From the NCBI RefSeq assembly GCF_000168975.1, contig NZ_AAUW01000006.1, forward strand, positions 248,001 to 312,000: a stretch of DNA of 64,000 bases. Reading direction: 5' to 3'. The position numbers were made by a program, and so were the translations under genes. This stretch comes from Roseibium aggregatum IAM 12614 (GTDB lineage Bacteria; Pseudomonadota; Alphaproteobacteria; Rhizobiales; Stappiaceae). The notes under the pieces were generated by a model. The model was not told where the DNA came from. It made no database searches and saw nothing but the letters and a program-made list of their open reading frames with translations. Shown here piece after piece: positions 1-10,420 of this stretch (position 1 is the first letter of the stretch; every line of letters starts with the position of its first letter).

Positions 1-503
1 GGTGTCAGCGCTGTCAGGGTCATGGCCTCCAGCCGCGCCTTGGCCTCGCTCTCCGGCAGGGCGGCCAGCATGACGCGGCCCATGGACGAGCAATGGGCCG
101 GCAACCGTGAACCCGGCATCAGGGCAATCGACATGACCTTCGTTCGGGCGGCGCGGGCCACATAGACAATCTCGTCGCCGTCGAGGATCGACACTGACGA
201 GCTTTCGCCGATCTGTTCCGACAGGCGATCGAGCAGTGGCTGCACGACACGGGGCAAGGGCATGGTGGCAAGGCAGGCGGTCCCCAGCCGCAGCACCTGC
301 GGGGTCAGCGTGAAGAACTTGCCGTCCCAGTTGGCATATCCCAGATGCGCCAGTGTCAGCAGGCACCGGCGGGAGGTTGCCCGGTCAAGGCCGGATGCGT
401 TGGCAACCTCTGAGATCGACTGACGCGGCCGGTCGGCGGTAAAGGTCTCGATGACCTGTAGCCCCTTGGCGAGGCCCCCCATGATGTCCCGTTCCGCAAT
501 CAT
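1..503 (-). CDS. pcaR: IclR-family regulator, PcaR/PcaU type (C-terminus off the left edge)
   Basis: The leftward frame begins MIAERDIMGGLAKGLQVIET and runs off the window, so only the first 167 residues are visible. Residues 8-70 form the IclR winged helix-turn-helix (ISEVANASGLDRATSRRCL). The effector-domain start follows, with a GRVMLAALP segment typical of PcaR/PcaU/PobR regulators. It is divergent from pcaIJF, so it probably activates or represses these genes in response to beta-ketoadipate or protocatechuate; this role is inferred from context. The ATG at 503 was chosen because the ATG at 517 hits a stop after five codons. Confidence 0.82.
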   Translation of the reverse strand, partial: MIAERDIMGGLAKGLQVIETFTADRPRQSISEVANASGLDRATSRRCLLTLAHLGYANWDGKFFTLTPQVLRLGTACLATMPLPRVVQPLLDRLSEQIGESSSVSILDGDEIVYVARAARTKVMSIALMPGSRLPAHCSSMGRVMLAALPESEAKARLEAMTLTALT

Positions 504-525
504 GTGTTTTGTCTCATGTGATGTC

Positions 526-568
526 GATTTGTGCGATATGTAAACAAATGGAGCATATCGCACAAATC
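526..568. promoter_or_regulatory. Perfect 15-bp inverted repeat between pcaR and pcaI, probable operator
   Basis: GATTTGTGCGATATG (526-540) and its exact reverse complement (554-568) are separated by 13 AT-rich bases. The repeat starts 22 bp upstream of the regulator's start codon and lies about 140 bp upstream of pcaI. The IclR/PcaR-type regulator is the obvious candidate to bind it; binding is inferred. Confidence 0.7.
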
Positions 569-707
569 AATTGGACGAAAGACACCTGCCATCGCTATCT
601 CCTTGGGCACTGCAAAGCCCGTGGGCGGGCTGGCCTTGAGTTCAGGAGACATCCTGTCTTGATGCAAACGCCAGCCGCTTCGGGTGATGCCCGAGAAGGA
701 GACAATG

Positions 708-1439
708 ATGGACAAGACGGTTTCCGACCTTGCCACCGCCGTGGCGGGGATTGAGGACGGCATGACGGTGATGATCGGCGGCTTCGGCGGCTCCGGATCT
801 CCCATCGAGCTGATCCATGCGCTGATTGACCGCTATCGCGAGACGGGGCATCCGAAGGACCTCGTCGTCATCAACAACAATGCCGGCAACGGTCATGTGG
901 GCCTGGCCGCACTTATTGAAGCGGGCATGGTGCGCAAGCTGATCTGCTCCTTCCCGCGCTCTGCCGATCCGGTGGTCTTCACCGAGATTTATCTGGCAGG
1001 CGGCATCGAGCTGGAACTGGTGCCCCAGGGCACGCTGGCGGAAAGGATCCGCGCGGGCGGTGCGGGTATTCCTGCCTTCTATACACCGTCTTCCTACGGA
1101 ACGGATCTGGCAAAGGACAAGCCGGTCGCCGAATTCGACGGCCGAATGTATGTGCAGGAACGCTGGCTGAAGGCCGATGTTGCGCTGGTGAAGGCCGAAA
1201 CGGCGGATACCTTCGGCAATCTGACCTATCGGATGGCGGCCCGGAATTTCAATCCGCTGATGTGCATGGCAGCGGCAGAGGCCATCGTGCAGGCCAGCCG
1301 GATTGTTGATGCTGGCGGGATTGATCCTGAAGTCGTCGTCACGCCGGGTATCTTCGTTCAAAAGGTCGTTGAGGTCGCCAATCCGCTGCAGGAAGAAGAC
1401 CTCAACCGCGCCAACGCCGCCTATCCGCTGGAGGCCTGA
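708..1439 (+). CDS. pcaI: 3-oxoadipate CoA-transferase subunit A
   Basis: This is the alpha subunit of succinyl-CoA:3-oxoadipate CoA-transferase, which activates beta-ketoadipate with CoA from succinyl-CoA in aromatic-compound catabolism. The 243-residue protein begins MDKTVSDLATAV and carries the CoA-transferase family I signature GGFGGSGSP at residues 24-32. The ATG at 708 lies 6 bases after AAGGAG (696-701). The GTG at 684 and ATG at 705 are possible, but spacing and the family N-terminus favour 708. It is first of three tightly packed genes; pcaJ starts 1 base after its stop. Confidence 0.93.
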   Translation: MDKTVSDLATAVAGIEDGMTVMIGGFGGSGSPIELIHALIDRYRETGHPKDLVVINNNAGNGHVGLAALIEAGMVRKLICSFPRSADPVVFTEIYLAGGIELELVPQGTLAERIRAGGAGIPAFYTPSSYGTDLAKDKPVAEFDGRMYVQERWLKADVALVKAETADTFGNLTYRMAARNFNPLMCMAAAEAIVQASRIVDAGGIDPEVVVTPGIFVQKVVEVANPLQEEDLNRANAAYPLEA

Positions 1440-1440
1440 G

Positions 1441-2109
1441 ATGGAAAAACTGTCAAACAACCAGATCGCCTGGCGCGCGGCACAGGATATTGCCGATGGT
1501 GCCTATGTGAACCTCGGCATCGGTTTTCCCGAGAAGGTCGCCCAGTTTCAGCCGGACGGCCGGGAAGCGATCTTTCACACCGAGAACGGGCTTCTCGGCT
1601 TCGGCCAGGCGCCTGAAGCAGGCTCAGAAGACTGGGACCTGATCAACGCCGGCAAGAAAGCCGTCACACTGAAGCCGGGCGCTGCCTTCTTCCACCATGC
1701 CGACAGCTTCGCGATGGTGCGCGGCGGGCATCTGGACGTGGCTATTCTGGGCGCTTATGAAGTTGCCGAAAATGGCGACCTTGCCAACTGGTCGACCGGC
1801 CCGAAGGGTGTTCCTGCGGTTGGTGGGGCGATGGATCTTGTGCACGGCGCCAAGCGTGTTGCCGTCATCACCGATCACGTGACCAAAAAAGGACAGCCGA
1901 AACTGGTCAAGCGCTGCTCGCTGCCGCTCACCGGTGTCGGCTGCGTGACCCGTGTCTATACCAGCCTGGCGGTGATCGATATCGAGAACGGCCGCTTTGT
2001 GCTGCGTGAAAAACTGCTCGGCCTGTCGCTTGAAGATCTTCAGGCGGTCACCGGTGCAGAGCTTCTTGTTACCGGCGCTGTCGCCGATCTTGTTGTTCCC
2101 GAGGTGTAA
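1441..2109 (+). CDS. pcaJ: 3-oxoadipate CoA-transferase subunit B
   Basis: Beta subunit (222 residues) of the transferase formed with PcaI. The catalytic glutamate is in the HTENG motif (Glu48), the thioester-forming residue of family I CoA-transferases; GIGFP at 26-30 is also characteristic. The start is the ATG directly after the pcaI stop, consistent with translational coupling. pcaF follows with a 1-base gap. Confidence 0.93.
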   Translation: MEKLSNNQIAWRAAQDIADGAYVNLGIGFPEKVAQFQPDGREAIFHTENGLLGFGQAPEAGSEDWDLINAGKKAVTLKPGAAFFHHADSFAMVRGGHLDVAILGAYEVAENGDLANWSTGPKGVPAVGGAMDLVHGAKRVAVITDHVTKKGQPKLVKRCSLPLTGVGCVTRVYTSLAVIDIENGRFVLREKLLGLSLEDLQAVTGAELLVTGAVADLVVPEV

Positions 2110-2110
2110 A

Positions 2111-3313
<1,203 letters not shown>

Positions 3314-3338
3314 TCGTCGGCCATCACTCATCAAAACG

Positions 3339-3370
3339 AACGGCCGGGCATCACGCCCGGCCGTTTCGGT
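3339..3370. terminator. Intrinsic terminator after pcaF
   Basis: An 11-bp perfect stem AACGGCCGGGC/GCCCGGCCGTT (3339-3349, 3355-3365) with a 5-base loop is followed by TCGGTTTTC. It lies between pcaF and the convergent gene ending at 3380, so it may serve both directions. Confidence 0.85.
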
Positions 3371-3379
3371 TTTCATCCC

Positions 3380-3760
3380 TCACGGATTGAGCACGATCAC
3401 CTTGGTCTGGCCGCCGTTGCAGGTGTAGCAGCAGCTTGAACAGCGGTTGCGGTTCTTGTAGCCGACGCCCCAGTAAAGATTACTGCGATTGCGCACCCAG
3501 GCGCCGTAGCAGACCTTCTCGCCGCGCTGGCAGGAGATGTTGATCGTCTTCGTCGAAAAATCGTCGAGCACGTAGATCTTCTTGTTGCCCGGCCAGACAT
3601 GCCCGCGGCGGGTGTCGGAATAAAGCTCCACATCGACAATGTTCGGATGCTTGCTTTCAAACCGCCAGTGCAGCGTTTCCGCGGATGCCGGTGCTGTGGC
3701 ACCAGCAAAATAAACGAAAGAGAACGCCAACAAAACGGCGCTCAAAAGCCCCTTACGCAT
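3380..3760 (-). CDS. Secreted cysteine-rich hypothetical protein
   Basis: A 126-residue protein with a clear signal peptide (hydrophobic LLSAVLLAFSFVYFAG, cleavage probably after ASA near residue 28). The mature part is basic and ends in a cysteine cluster (CSSCCYTC) after two further cysteines (SCQRGEKVCYG), suggesting disulfides or metal binding in the periplasm. The ATG at 3760 has a GGGGGAAG ribosome site; the frame extends further upstream, but without a signal-peptide-compatible start. I do not recognise the family. It sits alone between convergent pcaF and an upstream LysR gene. Confidence 0.7.
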   Translation of the reverse strand: MRKGLLSAVLLAFSFVYFAGATAPASAETLHWRFESKHPNIVDVELYSDTRRGHVWPGNKKIYVLDDFSTKTINISCQRGEKVCYGAWVRNRSNLYWGVGYKNRNRCSSCCYTCNGGQTKVIVLNP

Positions 3761-3891
3761 AATACTTCCCCCAAAGTATCCCCCATGAAGAGCTGCCTCA
3801 GAGCATTGCCTTGAACGGAAATCCGGCAGCCCGTGCAAACAATGGGGCCTTTTGCAAGAGGAACGCAAGCGTGCGCTGCCAATTCCGGTCT

Positions 3892-4755
3892 TCACGCAGT
3901 GGTTTGCAACCAGTCCCGGAACGCGGCGACAGGCCGGGTCAGCGTGCGGGCTGGCGAGCGCACGAACCAGTATCCGGTCTCCAGCTCAACCAGGTTCCAG
4001 TCCGGCATGATCAGATGGCCCGCGTCCAGTTCCTGGGAAACGAAGCGCCTGTCGATCACGATCGCGCCCATGCCAGCAATGGCGGCCTGGATGGCGAGAT
4101 CCCGGCTCTGCAGCACGGTTCCTGATTTCGTGTCCGAGTGGCTGAGCCCGCTCTCCTCCAGCCAGCGCGTCCAGTCGCCGCGCCGGGAGGCGCTGTGCAG
4201 AAGTCTGAGGCCGCCCAGGACGGAGGTATCCGCCGCATCCTTGCCGCGGAGCAGTCCCGGCGCCATCGCCACTGCCAGGTGTTCCTTCCACAAGAGATGG
4301 CTCTCAACACTTGGCCAGTTGCCGGTGCCCAGCCGTATCGCGCAGTCGTAGTTCTCGCGGTCGAGATCGACCATCCGGGTGGAGGCGGACAACAGCAGCT
4401 CCACATCCGGCTGGTTCGCCTGGAACTGAGGCAGCCGCGGGATCAGCCAGCGGGTGGCAAAGGTGGAAACCGTGCTGATCCTCAATTCCGTACGCCCGCG
4501 CCGGCGGAAGCTGTCGACCGCTTCTTCTATCCGGTCGAAGGCATCCCCCATGCTCAGCGCCAGCCGTTGTCCCTCTTCGGTCAGGGTAAGACCACGCCCA
4601 TCCCGGTTGACCAGGGTCGCTCCCAGCTCGTTTTCCAGCTTGCGCATCAGGTGAGACAAGGCCGACGGCGAAACGCCGAGCTTTTCCGCCGCAAGCGATG
4701 CGCGTCCGTGACGGGCCAGCAGGGAAAAGGCATGAAGCGCACGCAGGGACGCCAT
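3892..4755 (-). CDS. LysR-family transcriptional regulator
   Basis: A 287-residue protein with an N-terminal winged HTH (residues 5-60; AEKLGVSPSALSHLMRKLENELGATLVNRDGRGLTLTEEG) and a LysR substrate-binding domain. The HTH and the VDLDRENYDCAIRLGTGNWP stretch resemble the GcvA-like subgroup. The effector is unknown. The next leftward gene upstream, a DUF817 membrane protein, ends 63 bp away and may share its transcript, but nothing here fixes a target. Confidence 0.85.
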   Translation of the reverse strand: MASLRALHAFSLLARHGRASLAAEKLGVSPSALSHLMRKLENELGATLVNRDGRGLTLTEEGQRLALSMGDAFDRIEEAVDSFRRRGRTELRISTVSTFATRWLIPRLPQFQANQPDVELLLSASTRMVDLDRENYDCAIRLGTGNWPSVESHLLWKEHLAVAMAPGLLRGKDAADTSVLGGLRLLHSASRRGDWTRWLEESGLSHSDTKSGTVLQSRDLAIQAAIAGMGAIVIDRRFVSQELDAGHLIMPDWNLVELETGYWFVRSPARTLTRPVAAFRDWLQTTA

Positions 4756-4818
4756 GGTCGATCTCCGGAAAGTTGAACATTCTTCAATAATGAAGCCCGC
4801 AGATCCTGTCGAGATGGA

Positions 4819-5721
4819 TCAGGCCTTTCCGGCGGAACTTTCCCGTTCCGGCCTGTTCACGAGCGTGACCAGCACGAAGGAAATGATCATCAGCAGTACC
4901 CAGGCATTCAACTTTGCAATGGAAACCAGCGTCCAGGCATCGGCCTGGTCCGGATACTGCCAGGCGCGGGCGAAGGTGCCGATATTCTCCGCAATCCAGA
5001 TGAACAGGGCGACCAGAAAAAAGCCGAGCACCAAAGGCATCTTGTGGCGGTAGCGGAACACCGAATAATGAACCCAGGTGCGCCCATAGAGCAGAAAAAG
5101 CAGGGCAAACAGACCAAGCCGCAGATCGATGATGAAATGGTGGCTGAAGAAGTTCACATAGATCGCGAGCGCAAACAGCCATGTGGTCCACAAGGGCGGG
5201 TAGCCGGTATAGGCGAAGTGGAAGATCCGCGAGACCCGGGCGAGATAGCTGCCGACGGAGGCATACATGAACCCGGTGAACAGGGGCACGCCGCCGATGC
5301 GGAAGAGGCTTTCCTCCGGATAGACCCAGGACCCGGCGGACGTCTTGAAGATTTCCATGACCGTGCCGACCACGTGAAAGATCAGGATGATCCTGGCTTC
5401 GTCCAGCGATTCCAGACGCGTTGCAAGCATCGCGATCTGAAGACCAACGGCGGCAAGAAACAGGAAGTCGTAGCGGGTGAGAGCAGCATCATCTGGATAG
5501 ACGAACCGCGTCAGAAGGATGATTGCGAGCAGCAGACCACCGAAGATGCAGGCATAGGCCTGCTTCAGGCCGAAGGCGAGAAACTCCGTCGCCGCCAGGC
5601 CGAAGAGGCCGGTTCCAAAGACCGGACGCAGCCCGTGCAGGAGGTGGTTGATAAGCCTCTCCGTTCCGGAGCCGGGACGGGAGGGGGATTGGAGCGGTTG
5701 GACGAGCCCGGTGGGTAACAT
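4819..5721 (-). CDS. DUF817-family integral membrane protein
   Basis: A 300-residue polytopic membrane protein with about eight hydrophobic segments. It shows the features I associate with DUF817 (YoaT-like): FKTSAGSWVYPEE, FTGFMYASVGSYLAR, HHFIIDLRLGLF and RYRHKMPLVLGFFLVALFIW. Function is unknown. Charged and His residues within or next to membrane segments (HFIIDLR) could suggest an enzymatic or ion-coupled role, but that is speculation. Confidence 0.8.
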   Translation of the reverse strand: MLPTGLVQPLQSPSRPGSGTERLINHLLHGLRPVFGTGLFGLAATEFLAFGLKQAYACIFGGLLLAIILLTRFVYPDDAALTRYDFLFLAAVGLQIAMLATRLESLDEARIILIFHVVGTVMEIFKTSAGSWVYPEESLFRIGGVPLFTGFMYASVGSYLARVSRIFHFAYTGYPPLWTTWLFALAIYVNFFSHHFIIDLRLGLFALLFLLYGRTWVHYSVFRYRHKMPLVLGFFLVALFIWIAENIGTFARAWQYPDQADAWTLVSIAKLNAWVLLMIISFVLVTLVNRPERESSAGKA

Positions 5722-5855
5722 GTGACGCCTCTGCTGAAGAAACCGGCCGGTCCGTAACCGGTCCGGCAGGTCTTCTATGCATCGGGCGATGTGCAGGAAC
5801 TGTGCAGCACTTTCACAGTTATTGGGAATATCAGGGTTTGCCGTACGGTTGGGCG

Positions 5856-6599
5856 CTAGCCGATCGCGCCGAGCACGGCCTTCAGGAACCCGGTCAGCTC
5901 ATCGGTGACGAAATCCACATGCGGATAGGGTTCGCCTTCCATGTCCCAGGTCTCCTGAAACACCTCCCGTGTGCCGGTCGGCAGGATCAGCGTCGTGCAC
6001 ATGCCGAGGGCGTGCGGCACGGTCAGGTTCTTGGCCAGATCCTCGAACATGGCGGCGCGCGCCGGTGCGACGCCCGTATGTGCCAGAAACCGCTCGTAGG
6101 TGACCTTGTTGGGCTTGGGCACAAGATCCGCCGAGACGATGTCGAAGATGTCCTCGAAATGATCCGCGATGCCGAGCGCGGCCGCAGTGCGTTCCGCATG
6201 CGGGCGGTCGCCATTGGTGAAGATGAATTTTCGCCCCGGCAGGGCCTCGATCGCGGCGGCAAGCTCCGGATCGGGTCTCAGGGTCGAATAATCGATATCG
6301 TGGACGAAACGCAGGTAGTCGTCCGGATCGATATCGTGATTGCTCATCAGGCCGCGCAAGGTCGTGCCGAACTCGTGATAGAGCTCCTTCTGATGCGCCA
6401 TCGCCTCGTCGGGCGGCAGGTTCAATGTCTTCTGTACATAGCGCGAGATCTGTTCGTTGATCTGCGGGAACAGATCGCTCTCGTGCGGGTAGAGCGTATT
6501 GTCCAGATCGAAGACCCAGGCTTCAACGCCTTTGAAGATCCTCAGGTCGCGGCGATGAGCCTGCGGGCCCTCGTGGGGCAGGGGGCGTTTTCCGGTCAC
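5856..6599 (-). CDS. HAD-family pyrimidine 5'-nucleotidase
   Basis: A 247-residue HAD hydrolase of the SDT1/PPM1-like pyrimidine nucleotidase group. Motif I DLDNTLYP has the nucleophile Asp31 and acid/base Asp33, motif II is FTNGD, motif III the Lys of PKPNK, and motif [10 protein letters not shown]. It probably dephosphorylates pyrimidine nucleotides or similar phosphate esters in the cytoplasm. Its start overlaps the argB stop by 4 bases, indicating a translationally coupled operon with argB and engB. Confidence 0.88.
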   Translation of the reverse strand: MTGKRPLPHEGPQAHRRDLRIFKGVEAWVFDLDNTLYPHESDLFPQINEQISRYVQKTLNLPPDEAMAHQKELYHEFGTTLRGLMSNHDIDPDDYLRFVHDIDYSTLRPDPELAAAIEALPGRKFIFTNGDRPHAERTAAALGIADHFEDIFDIVSADLVPKPNKVTYERFLAHTGVAPARAAMFEDLAKNLTVPHALGMCTTLILPTGTREVFQETWDMEGEPYPHVDFVTDELTGFLKAVLGAIG

Positions 6600-7483
6600 G
6601 GGCGGATCAACGTCCCTGCACCGCCGTCGGTGAACAGTTCCAGCAGCACCGCGTGCGGCACCTTGCCGTTCAGGATGACCACGCCTTCGACACCGCGCTC
6701 CAAAGCTTCGATACAGGTTTCGACCTTGGGGATCATGCCGCCGGAAATGGTGCCGTCGGCAATCAGCTCATGCGCCTTGGCAACGGTGAGCTGTTTGATC
6801 AGGTTGCCTTCCTTGTCCAGAACGCCGGGCACGTCCGTCAGGAACAACAGCCGTTTGGCGTTGAGCGAGCCCGCAATGGCACCGGCGGCGGTGTCGGCAT
6901 TGATGTTGTAGGTTTCGCCGTCTTCGCCAGGCGCGACGGGGGCAACAACCGGAATGATGTCTTCCTTCAGCACCAGCTTCAGAACAGTCGGGTCGACCTT
7001 GTCCGGTTCGCCGACGAAGCCGAGATCGAGAACGCTTTCGATGTTGCTGTCCGGATCCACTACGGTCCGGGTCAGCTTGCGGGCGGTCACAAGGTTGCCG
7101 TCCTTGCCGCACAGGCCAACCGCACGGCCGCCTTCGGCGTTGATCAACTGAACGATTTCCTTGTTGATCGAACCGGCAAGAACCATCTCGACCACTTCCA
7201 CAGTCGCCCTGTCGGTGACGCGCAGACCACCCTTGAACTCGCTGACGATGTTCAGCCGCTGCAGCATCTTGCCGATCTGGGGACCGCCGCCATGAACCAC
7301 CACCGGATTGACACCGGACTGGCGCAGCAGCGTGATGTCGCGCGCGAAGGCCTGGCCGAGTTCCGGATCGCCCATGGCATGGCCGCCGTATTTCACGACA
7401 ACCGTCTTGTTGTCGTAGCGCTGCATATAGGGCAGGGCATGGGCAATGATGTTGGCGCGTGTGGCGGTGTCAGGCGTGGTCAT
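6596..7483 (-). CDS. argB: Acetylglutamate kinase
   Basis: Phosphorylates N-acetyl-L-glutamate, the second step of arginine biosynthesis. The 295-residue protein has the amino-acid-kinase motifs [11 protein letters not shown] (Lys31), [10 protein letters not shown] near residue 72, the [15 protein letters not shown] block and [10 protein letters not shown]. Its position between engB and a HAD nucleotidase is the order I expect in this part of the Alphaproteobacteria. Confidence 0.96.
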   Translation of the reverse strand: MTTPDTATRANIIAHALPYMQRYDNKTVVVKYGGHAMGDPELGQAFARDITLLRQSGVNPVVVHGGGPQIGKMLQRLNIVSEFKGGLRVTDRATVEVVEMVLAGSINKEIVQLINAEGGRAVGLCGKDGNLVTARKLTRTVVDPDSNIESVLDLGFVGEPDKVDPTVLKLVLKEDIIPVVAPVAPGEDGETYNINADTAAGAIAGSLNAKRLLFLTDVPGVLDKEGNLIKQLTVAKAHELIADGTISGGMIPKVETCIEALERGVEGVVILNGKVPHAVLLELFTDGGAGTLIRP

Positions 7484-7581
7484 GGAACTGAAATACTCAC
7501 CGTGGCTGGAAAAAAGTCTCGCGAAAGCCCCCTGCTATAGCCGGTTTGAAGTGGCTTCACAATCGGCGCAGGAAGCAGGCG

Positions 7582-8229
7582 TCATTGAGTGGCCAGAAGA
7601 AACAGCTCCGCCCGCAGTTCATCGACACCGCGGTTCTTTTCCGAGGAGGTGGCCAGGATTTCCGGATGGGCAGCCACCCGTTTGCGCAAGATGGCCTGCG
7701 TTTCCTCGATCAGGCGAACGAGCTGCGGCGGCTTGATCTTGTCGGACTTGGTCAGAACGACCTGATAGACGACGGCGGCCTTGTCGAGCAGCTCCATCGC
7801 TTCGAGGTCGTTCTTCTTGATGCCGTGGCGGCTGTCGATCAGAAGGATCACCCGGCGCAGGTTCGGCCGACCGCGCAGATAGGAAAACACCAGCTTTGTC
7901 CAGGCTTCCACCAGTTCCTTGGGCGCCTGCGCATAGCCGTATCCCGGCATGTCGACGATTGTCAGCGGCGTCTCGGGAGCGATGAAGAAGTTCAACATCT
8001 GCGTCCGGCCCGGCGTTGCCGAAGTGCGGGCAAGATCCTTGCGCCCGGTCAGCGCGTTGATCAGGCTAGACTTGCCGACGTTCGACCGGCCCGCAAAGGC
8101 GATCTCCGCACCGGCTGCCTCGGGCAGATTGGCCATGTCGGTGACGCTGGTCAGAAAGTCCCATGGCCGGCAGAACATCAGCCGGCCGGCTTCGAGGTCC
8201 TCATCGGAATATTTTTGTTCTTCGCTCAT
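7582..8229 (-). CDS. engB: Ribosome biogenesis GTPase EngB (YsxC/YihA)
   Basis: A 215-residue TRAFAC GTPase needed for late 50S assembly and normal division. Motifs in order: P-loop [10 protein letters not shown] (47-56), switch threonine in the SATPGRT segment, G3 DMPGYGYA, G4 TKSDK and G5 ATSSEK. It lies 98 bp upstream of argB. In related genomes yidC is normally the next gene upstream; here about 2.2 kb intervenes. Confidence 0.95.
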   Translation of the reverse strand: MSEEQKYSDEDLEAGRLMFCRPWDFLTSVTDMANLPEAAGAEIAFAGRSNVGKSSLINALTGRKDLARTSATPGRTQMLNFFIAPETPLTIVDMPGYGYAQAPKELVEAWTKLVFSYLRGRPNLRRVILLIDSRHGIKKNDLEAMELLDKAAVVYQVVLTKSDKIKPPQLVRLIEETQAILRKRVAAHPEILATSSEKNRGVDELRAELFLLATQ

Positions 8230-8263
8230 AAGCGCCTTCTACCCTGCCTGAAAGCAACCGTCA

Positions 8264-8941
8264 CTAGTTTTGGCGTGCCGCATCGCGATCACTGCTCAAC
8301 TCTGCTGCGACAGACTCAAGCGCGTTGATATCCGCACCACGGATTGCATCGAGGTTCCGGGAAATCGTTTCGACGGGCCAATTCCACCAGGCGATTTCAA
8401 GCAGCCGTTCGATGGTCGCCTCATCGAACCGGAGTTTCACGACCCGCGCTGGATTGCCGACCACCACAGCATAGGGCGGCACGTCGGACGCAACGACCGC
8501 GTGCGCACCGATGATTGCCCCCGAACAGATGGTGACACCGGGCATCACCGTCGCATTGGTTCCGAACCAGACATCGTGGCCGACAATGGTATCGCCCTTC
8601 AGATGGTCGAAAATGGTCGCAGGGTCGAAGCCCTGTTCCCAGCCATTGTGGAAGATGTTGAACGGAAAGGTGGAAAAACCCGTCATGGCGTGGTTGGCGC
8701 CGCTCATGATGAAGGTCGTACCCTGCGCCAGCGCGCAGAACTTTCCGATCTTCAGCCGGTCGCCGACAAAGTCGAAATGGTAGCGTACGTTGCGGTTCTC
8801 GAACTCCGCTGCGTGGCTTTCATCATTGTAATAGGTGAAATCTCCGATCTCGATCGTCGGTCGGGTGACGAGGTTCTTGAGAAAAACCGTGTGCGGTTCG
8901 CCGTTGAACGGATGGAGCGTATCGGGAGAAGGGCCGTGCAT
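8264..8941 (-). CDS. CatB-like xenobiotic O-acetyltransferase (hexapeptide fold)
   Basis: A 225-residue left-handed beta-helix acetyltransferase. Residues 10-50 match the CatB/VatD entry segment ([16 protein letters not shown]), the catalytic His84 is in SGANHAM, and the C-terminal hexapeptide coils ([43 protein letters not shown]) bind acetyl-CoA. Substrate is unknown; chloramphenicol and streptogramin enzymes are the named relatives, but many family members act on other hydroxyl groups. The ATG at 8941 follows AGGAGG by 4 bases; the longer frame to 9127 lacks family sequence. Confidence 0.85.
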   Translation of the reverse strand: MHGPSPDTLHPFNGEPHTVFLKNLVTRPTIEIGDFTYYNDESHAAEFENRNVRYHFDFVGDRLKIGKFCALAQGTTFIMSGANHAMTGFSTFPFNIFHNGWEQGFDPATIFDHLKGDTIVGHDVWFGTNATVMPGVTICSGAIIGAHAVVASDVPPYAVVVGNPARVVKLRFDEATIERLLEIAWWNWPVETISRNLDAIRGADINALESVAAELSSDRDAARQN

Positions 8942-9341
8942 GGGGCCTCCTTGAAAGCAAGAAAACAAGGGAAGTGGAAAACGCGTGTCGGACGCGGTTG
9001 ACCTGCCGGTGAGCGGCTTCGCCTTGCGGATCAGGTCTTGCTTTATCGGATCATCGGTCCATGCACTCCTTAAGGGGGGGATCCTCACTGATGGCTGAAT
9101 GAACCATGGCCTCCATAACCGGGTCAAGCCAAGCCTGCCACCCGAACCGGTTTTGCAGTCCGGTTGTGTCTTTCAAGAAACAGAACGCGGCGCGCTTCTT
9201 ACTTCCTGTGAGGAAGAAGGACACCTTGGCGGCTATTGCAGGTTTTGCTGTGTGCGGCGTCACAAGTGTCAGGCCGCTCCTGCCTCTATCTTGCCGTCAG
9301 CGGGCAAGCGCCTGTCTCTAGGTTGAAGAGGGGAAATCACG
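8942..9341. other. Intergenic region, divergent promoters
   Basis: About 400 bp between the divergent acetyltransferase and the hypothetical gene to the right. It should hold both promoters. I see no RNA gene or convincing operator. Confidence 0.5.
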
Positions 9342-9461
9342 ATGCCGCATTTGCAATGGACTGCCTTCAAAAGGGAAATCGAAGCGCTGCAGGATATCTA
9401 CCGGTAGGACAACAGATGGGTCGGATGGTGGCGTCATGCTTCCTGGAACAATGAGTGTGTC
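9342..9461 (+). other. Upstream in-frame segment with amber codon, possible true 5' end of the next gene
   Basis: An ATG at 9342, 8-10 bases after GAAGAGGGG, opens the same frame as the 9462 gene. It reads 21 codons (ending LQDIYR) to a TAG at 9405-9407, then 18 more open codons into the 9462 ATG. Changing the single TAG would extend the protein by 40 residues. This suggests a nonsense mutation, a sequencing error or readthrough; chance is not excluded. Confidence 0.45.
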
Positions 9462-10337
9462 ATGCCCGCCTATATTCGCGCGGCTTACCGGCTCTACGAC
9501 GCCACGGCCAGGAACGAGCTTGAATTCATCGTACTGGGTGGCACAAGCATCCGTATGGCACGGGATCTGATATTCGCCTTCGGCATTACCGGCCTGAACG
9601 GCATCCAGGACGCACCGACCGTTGTCGCGGCCCGCGAGGCACAAGCGGCTCGCGAGGCACCGCGGCCCACAGTAGACCGGAACGGCATGCCGGTTCCCCC
9701 ACCCGCAAATCCGGACAATCGCGTTGTCCCGGTGAACGGCGTAGGCAGCATCCTCAGCGAAGACCGCTGGACCCCGATCCTGAACGATGCATTGATCGTC
9801 GGTTCGGCGACCGCGCAGCATGATTTCGTGATTGCGCTTGACCACTACGAGCAGGGGATCTGGCGTGAATGCGAAGCTTCGCTGAAGCCGGACCTGGCTC
9901 GCTTGCATGCCCAATACGCCGGGAGACTTAACGGAAATCCACCGGAGTCCTTTCTGAAAAACACCGAAGAGTACAGGCTTATGGTCTGGCAGCGCTTTTT
10001 CAGCTGGAACATGCAGATGTTCTGGGACACAAAACTAAACATTCCCCGTGTACTGACGCGCGAATTGCTCGGGCTCTCGATGTTCGGCTACGAAGTCAAG
10101 TTGAGCGACAAGCAGATCGGTTTCAGCCCAAACACGAATGCGCCGGATCCGACCTTCACGGCCTATGTAAATGGATTACGCACCTTGCGCTTTCAGGACA
10201 GCGCGGCGCGATCGCGGATCATGCAGACCATCTCCACGTACCTACTAGGCAACAACCACGCCATCGGCTTCACAGCGGACCAGCACACTGTCCGCACGCC
10301 ACCCATCACAGGCGGCCAGCCAATGCAGTTGGTGTAA
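9462..10337 (+). CDS. Hypothetical protein, 291 residues
   Basis: I do not recognise the family. The protein is soluble, without signal peptide or membrane segment. It has a proline/alanine-rich linker near residues 60-85 (AREAPRPTVDRNGMPVPPPANP) and a C-terminal half rich in aromatic residues (WQRFFSWNMQMFWDTKL). The ATG at 9462 has no good ribosome site, whereas an upstream in-frame ATG at 9342 has one but is cut by an amber codon. It converges on yidC with a shared terminator, and with the acetyltransferase it separates yidC from engB. Confidence 0.65.
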   Translation: MPAYIRAAYRLYDATARNELEFIVLGGTSIRMARDLIFAFGITGLNGIQDAPTVVAAREAQAAREAPRPTVDRNGMPVPPPANPDNRVVPVNGVGSILSEDRWTPILNDALIVGSATAQHDFVIALDHYEQGIWRECEASLKPDLARLHAQYAGRLNGNPPESFLKNTEEYRLMVWQRFFSWNMQMFWDTKLNIPRVLTRELLGLSMFGYEVKLSDKQIGFSPNTNAPDPTFTAYVNGLRTLRFQDSAARSRIMQTISTYLLGNNHAIGFTADQHTVRTPPITGGQPMQLV

Positions 10338-10371
10338 ATTTAACCGGTGTGATCTGCCCGAAAAAGAAATA

Positions 10372-10402
10372 GCCCGCCGAATGGCGGGCCTTCTCGTTTT
10401 TA
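10372..10402. terminator. Bidirectional intrinsic terminator
   Basis: Stem GCCCGCC/GGCGGGC (10372-10378, 10383-10389) with loop GAAT. It is followed on the + strand by CTTCTCGTTTTT and preceded by an A-rich run that gives a U-tract on the - strand. It serves the 9462 gene and convergent yidC. Confidence 0.8.
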
Positions 10403-10420
10403 CCTTGGGCTCGGACTGCC

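Noticed and set aside
9318..9914. 198-codon leftward frame opposite the 9462 gene
   Set aside because: No ribosome site or family features; overlaps a convergent gene better supported by codon pattern.
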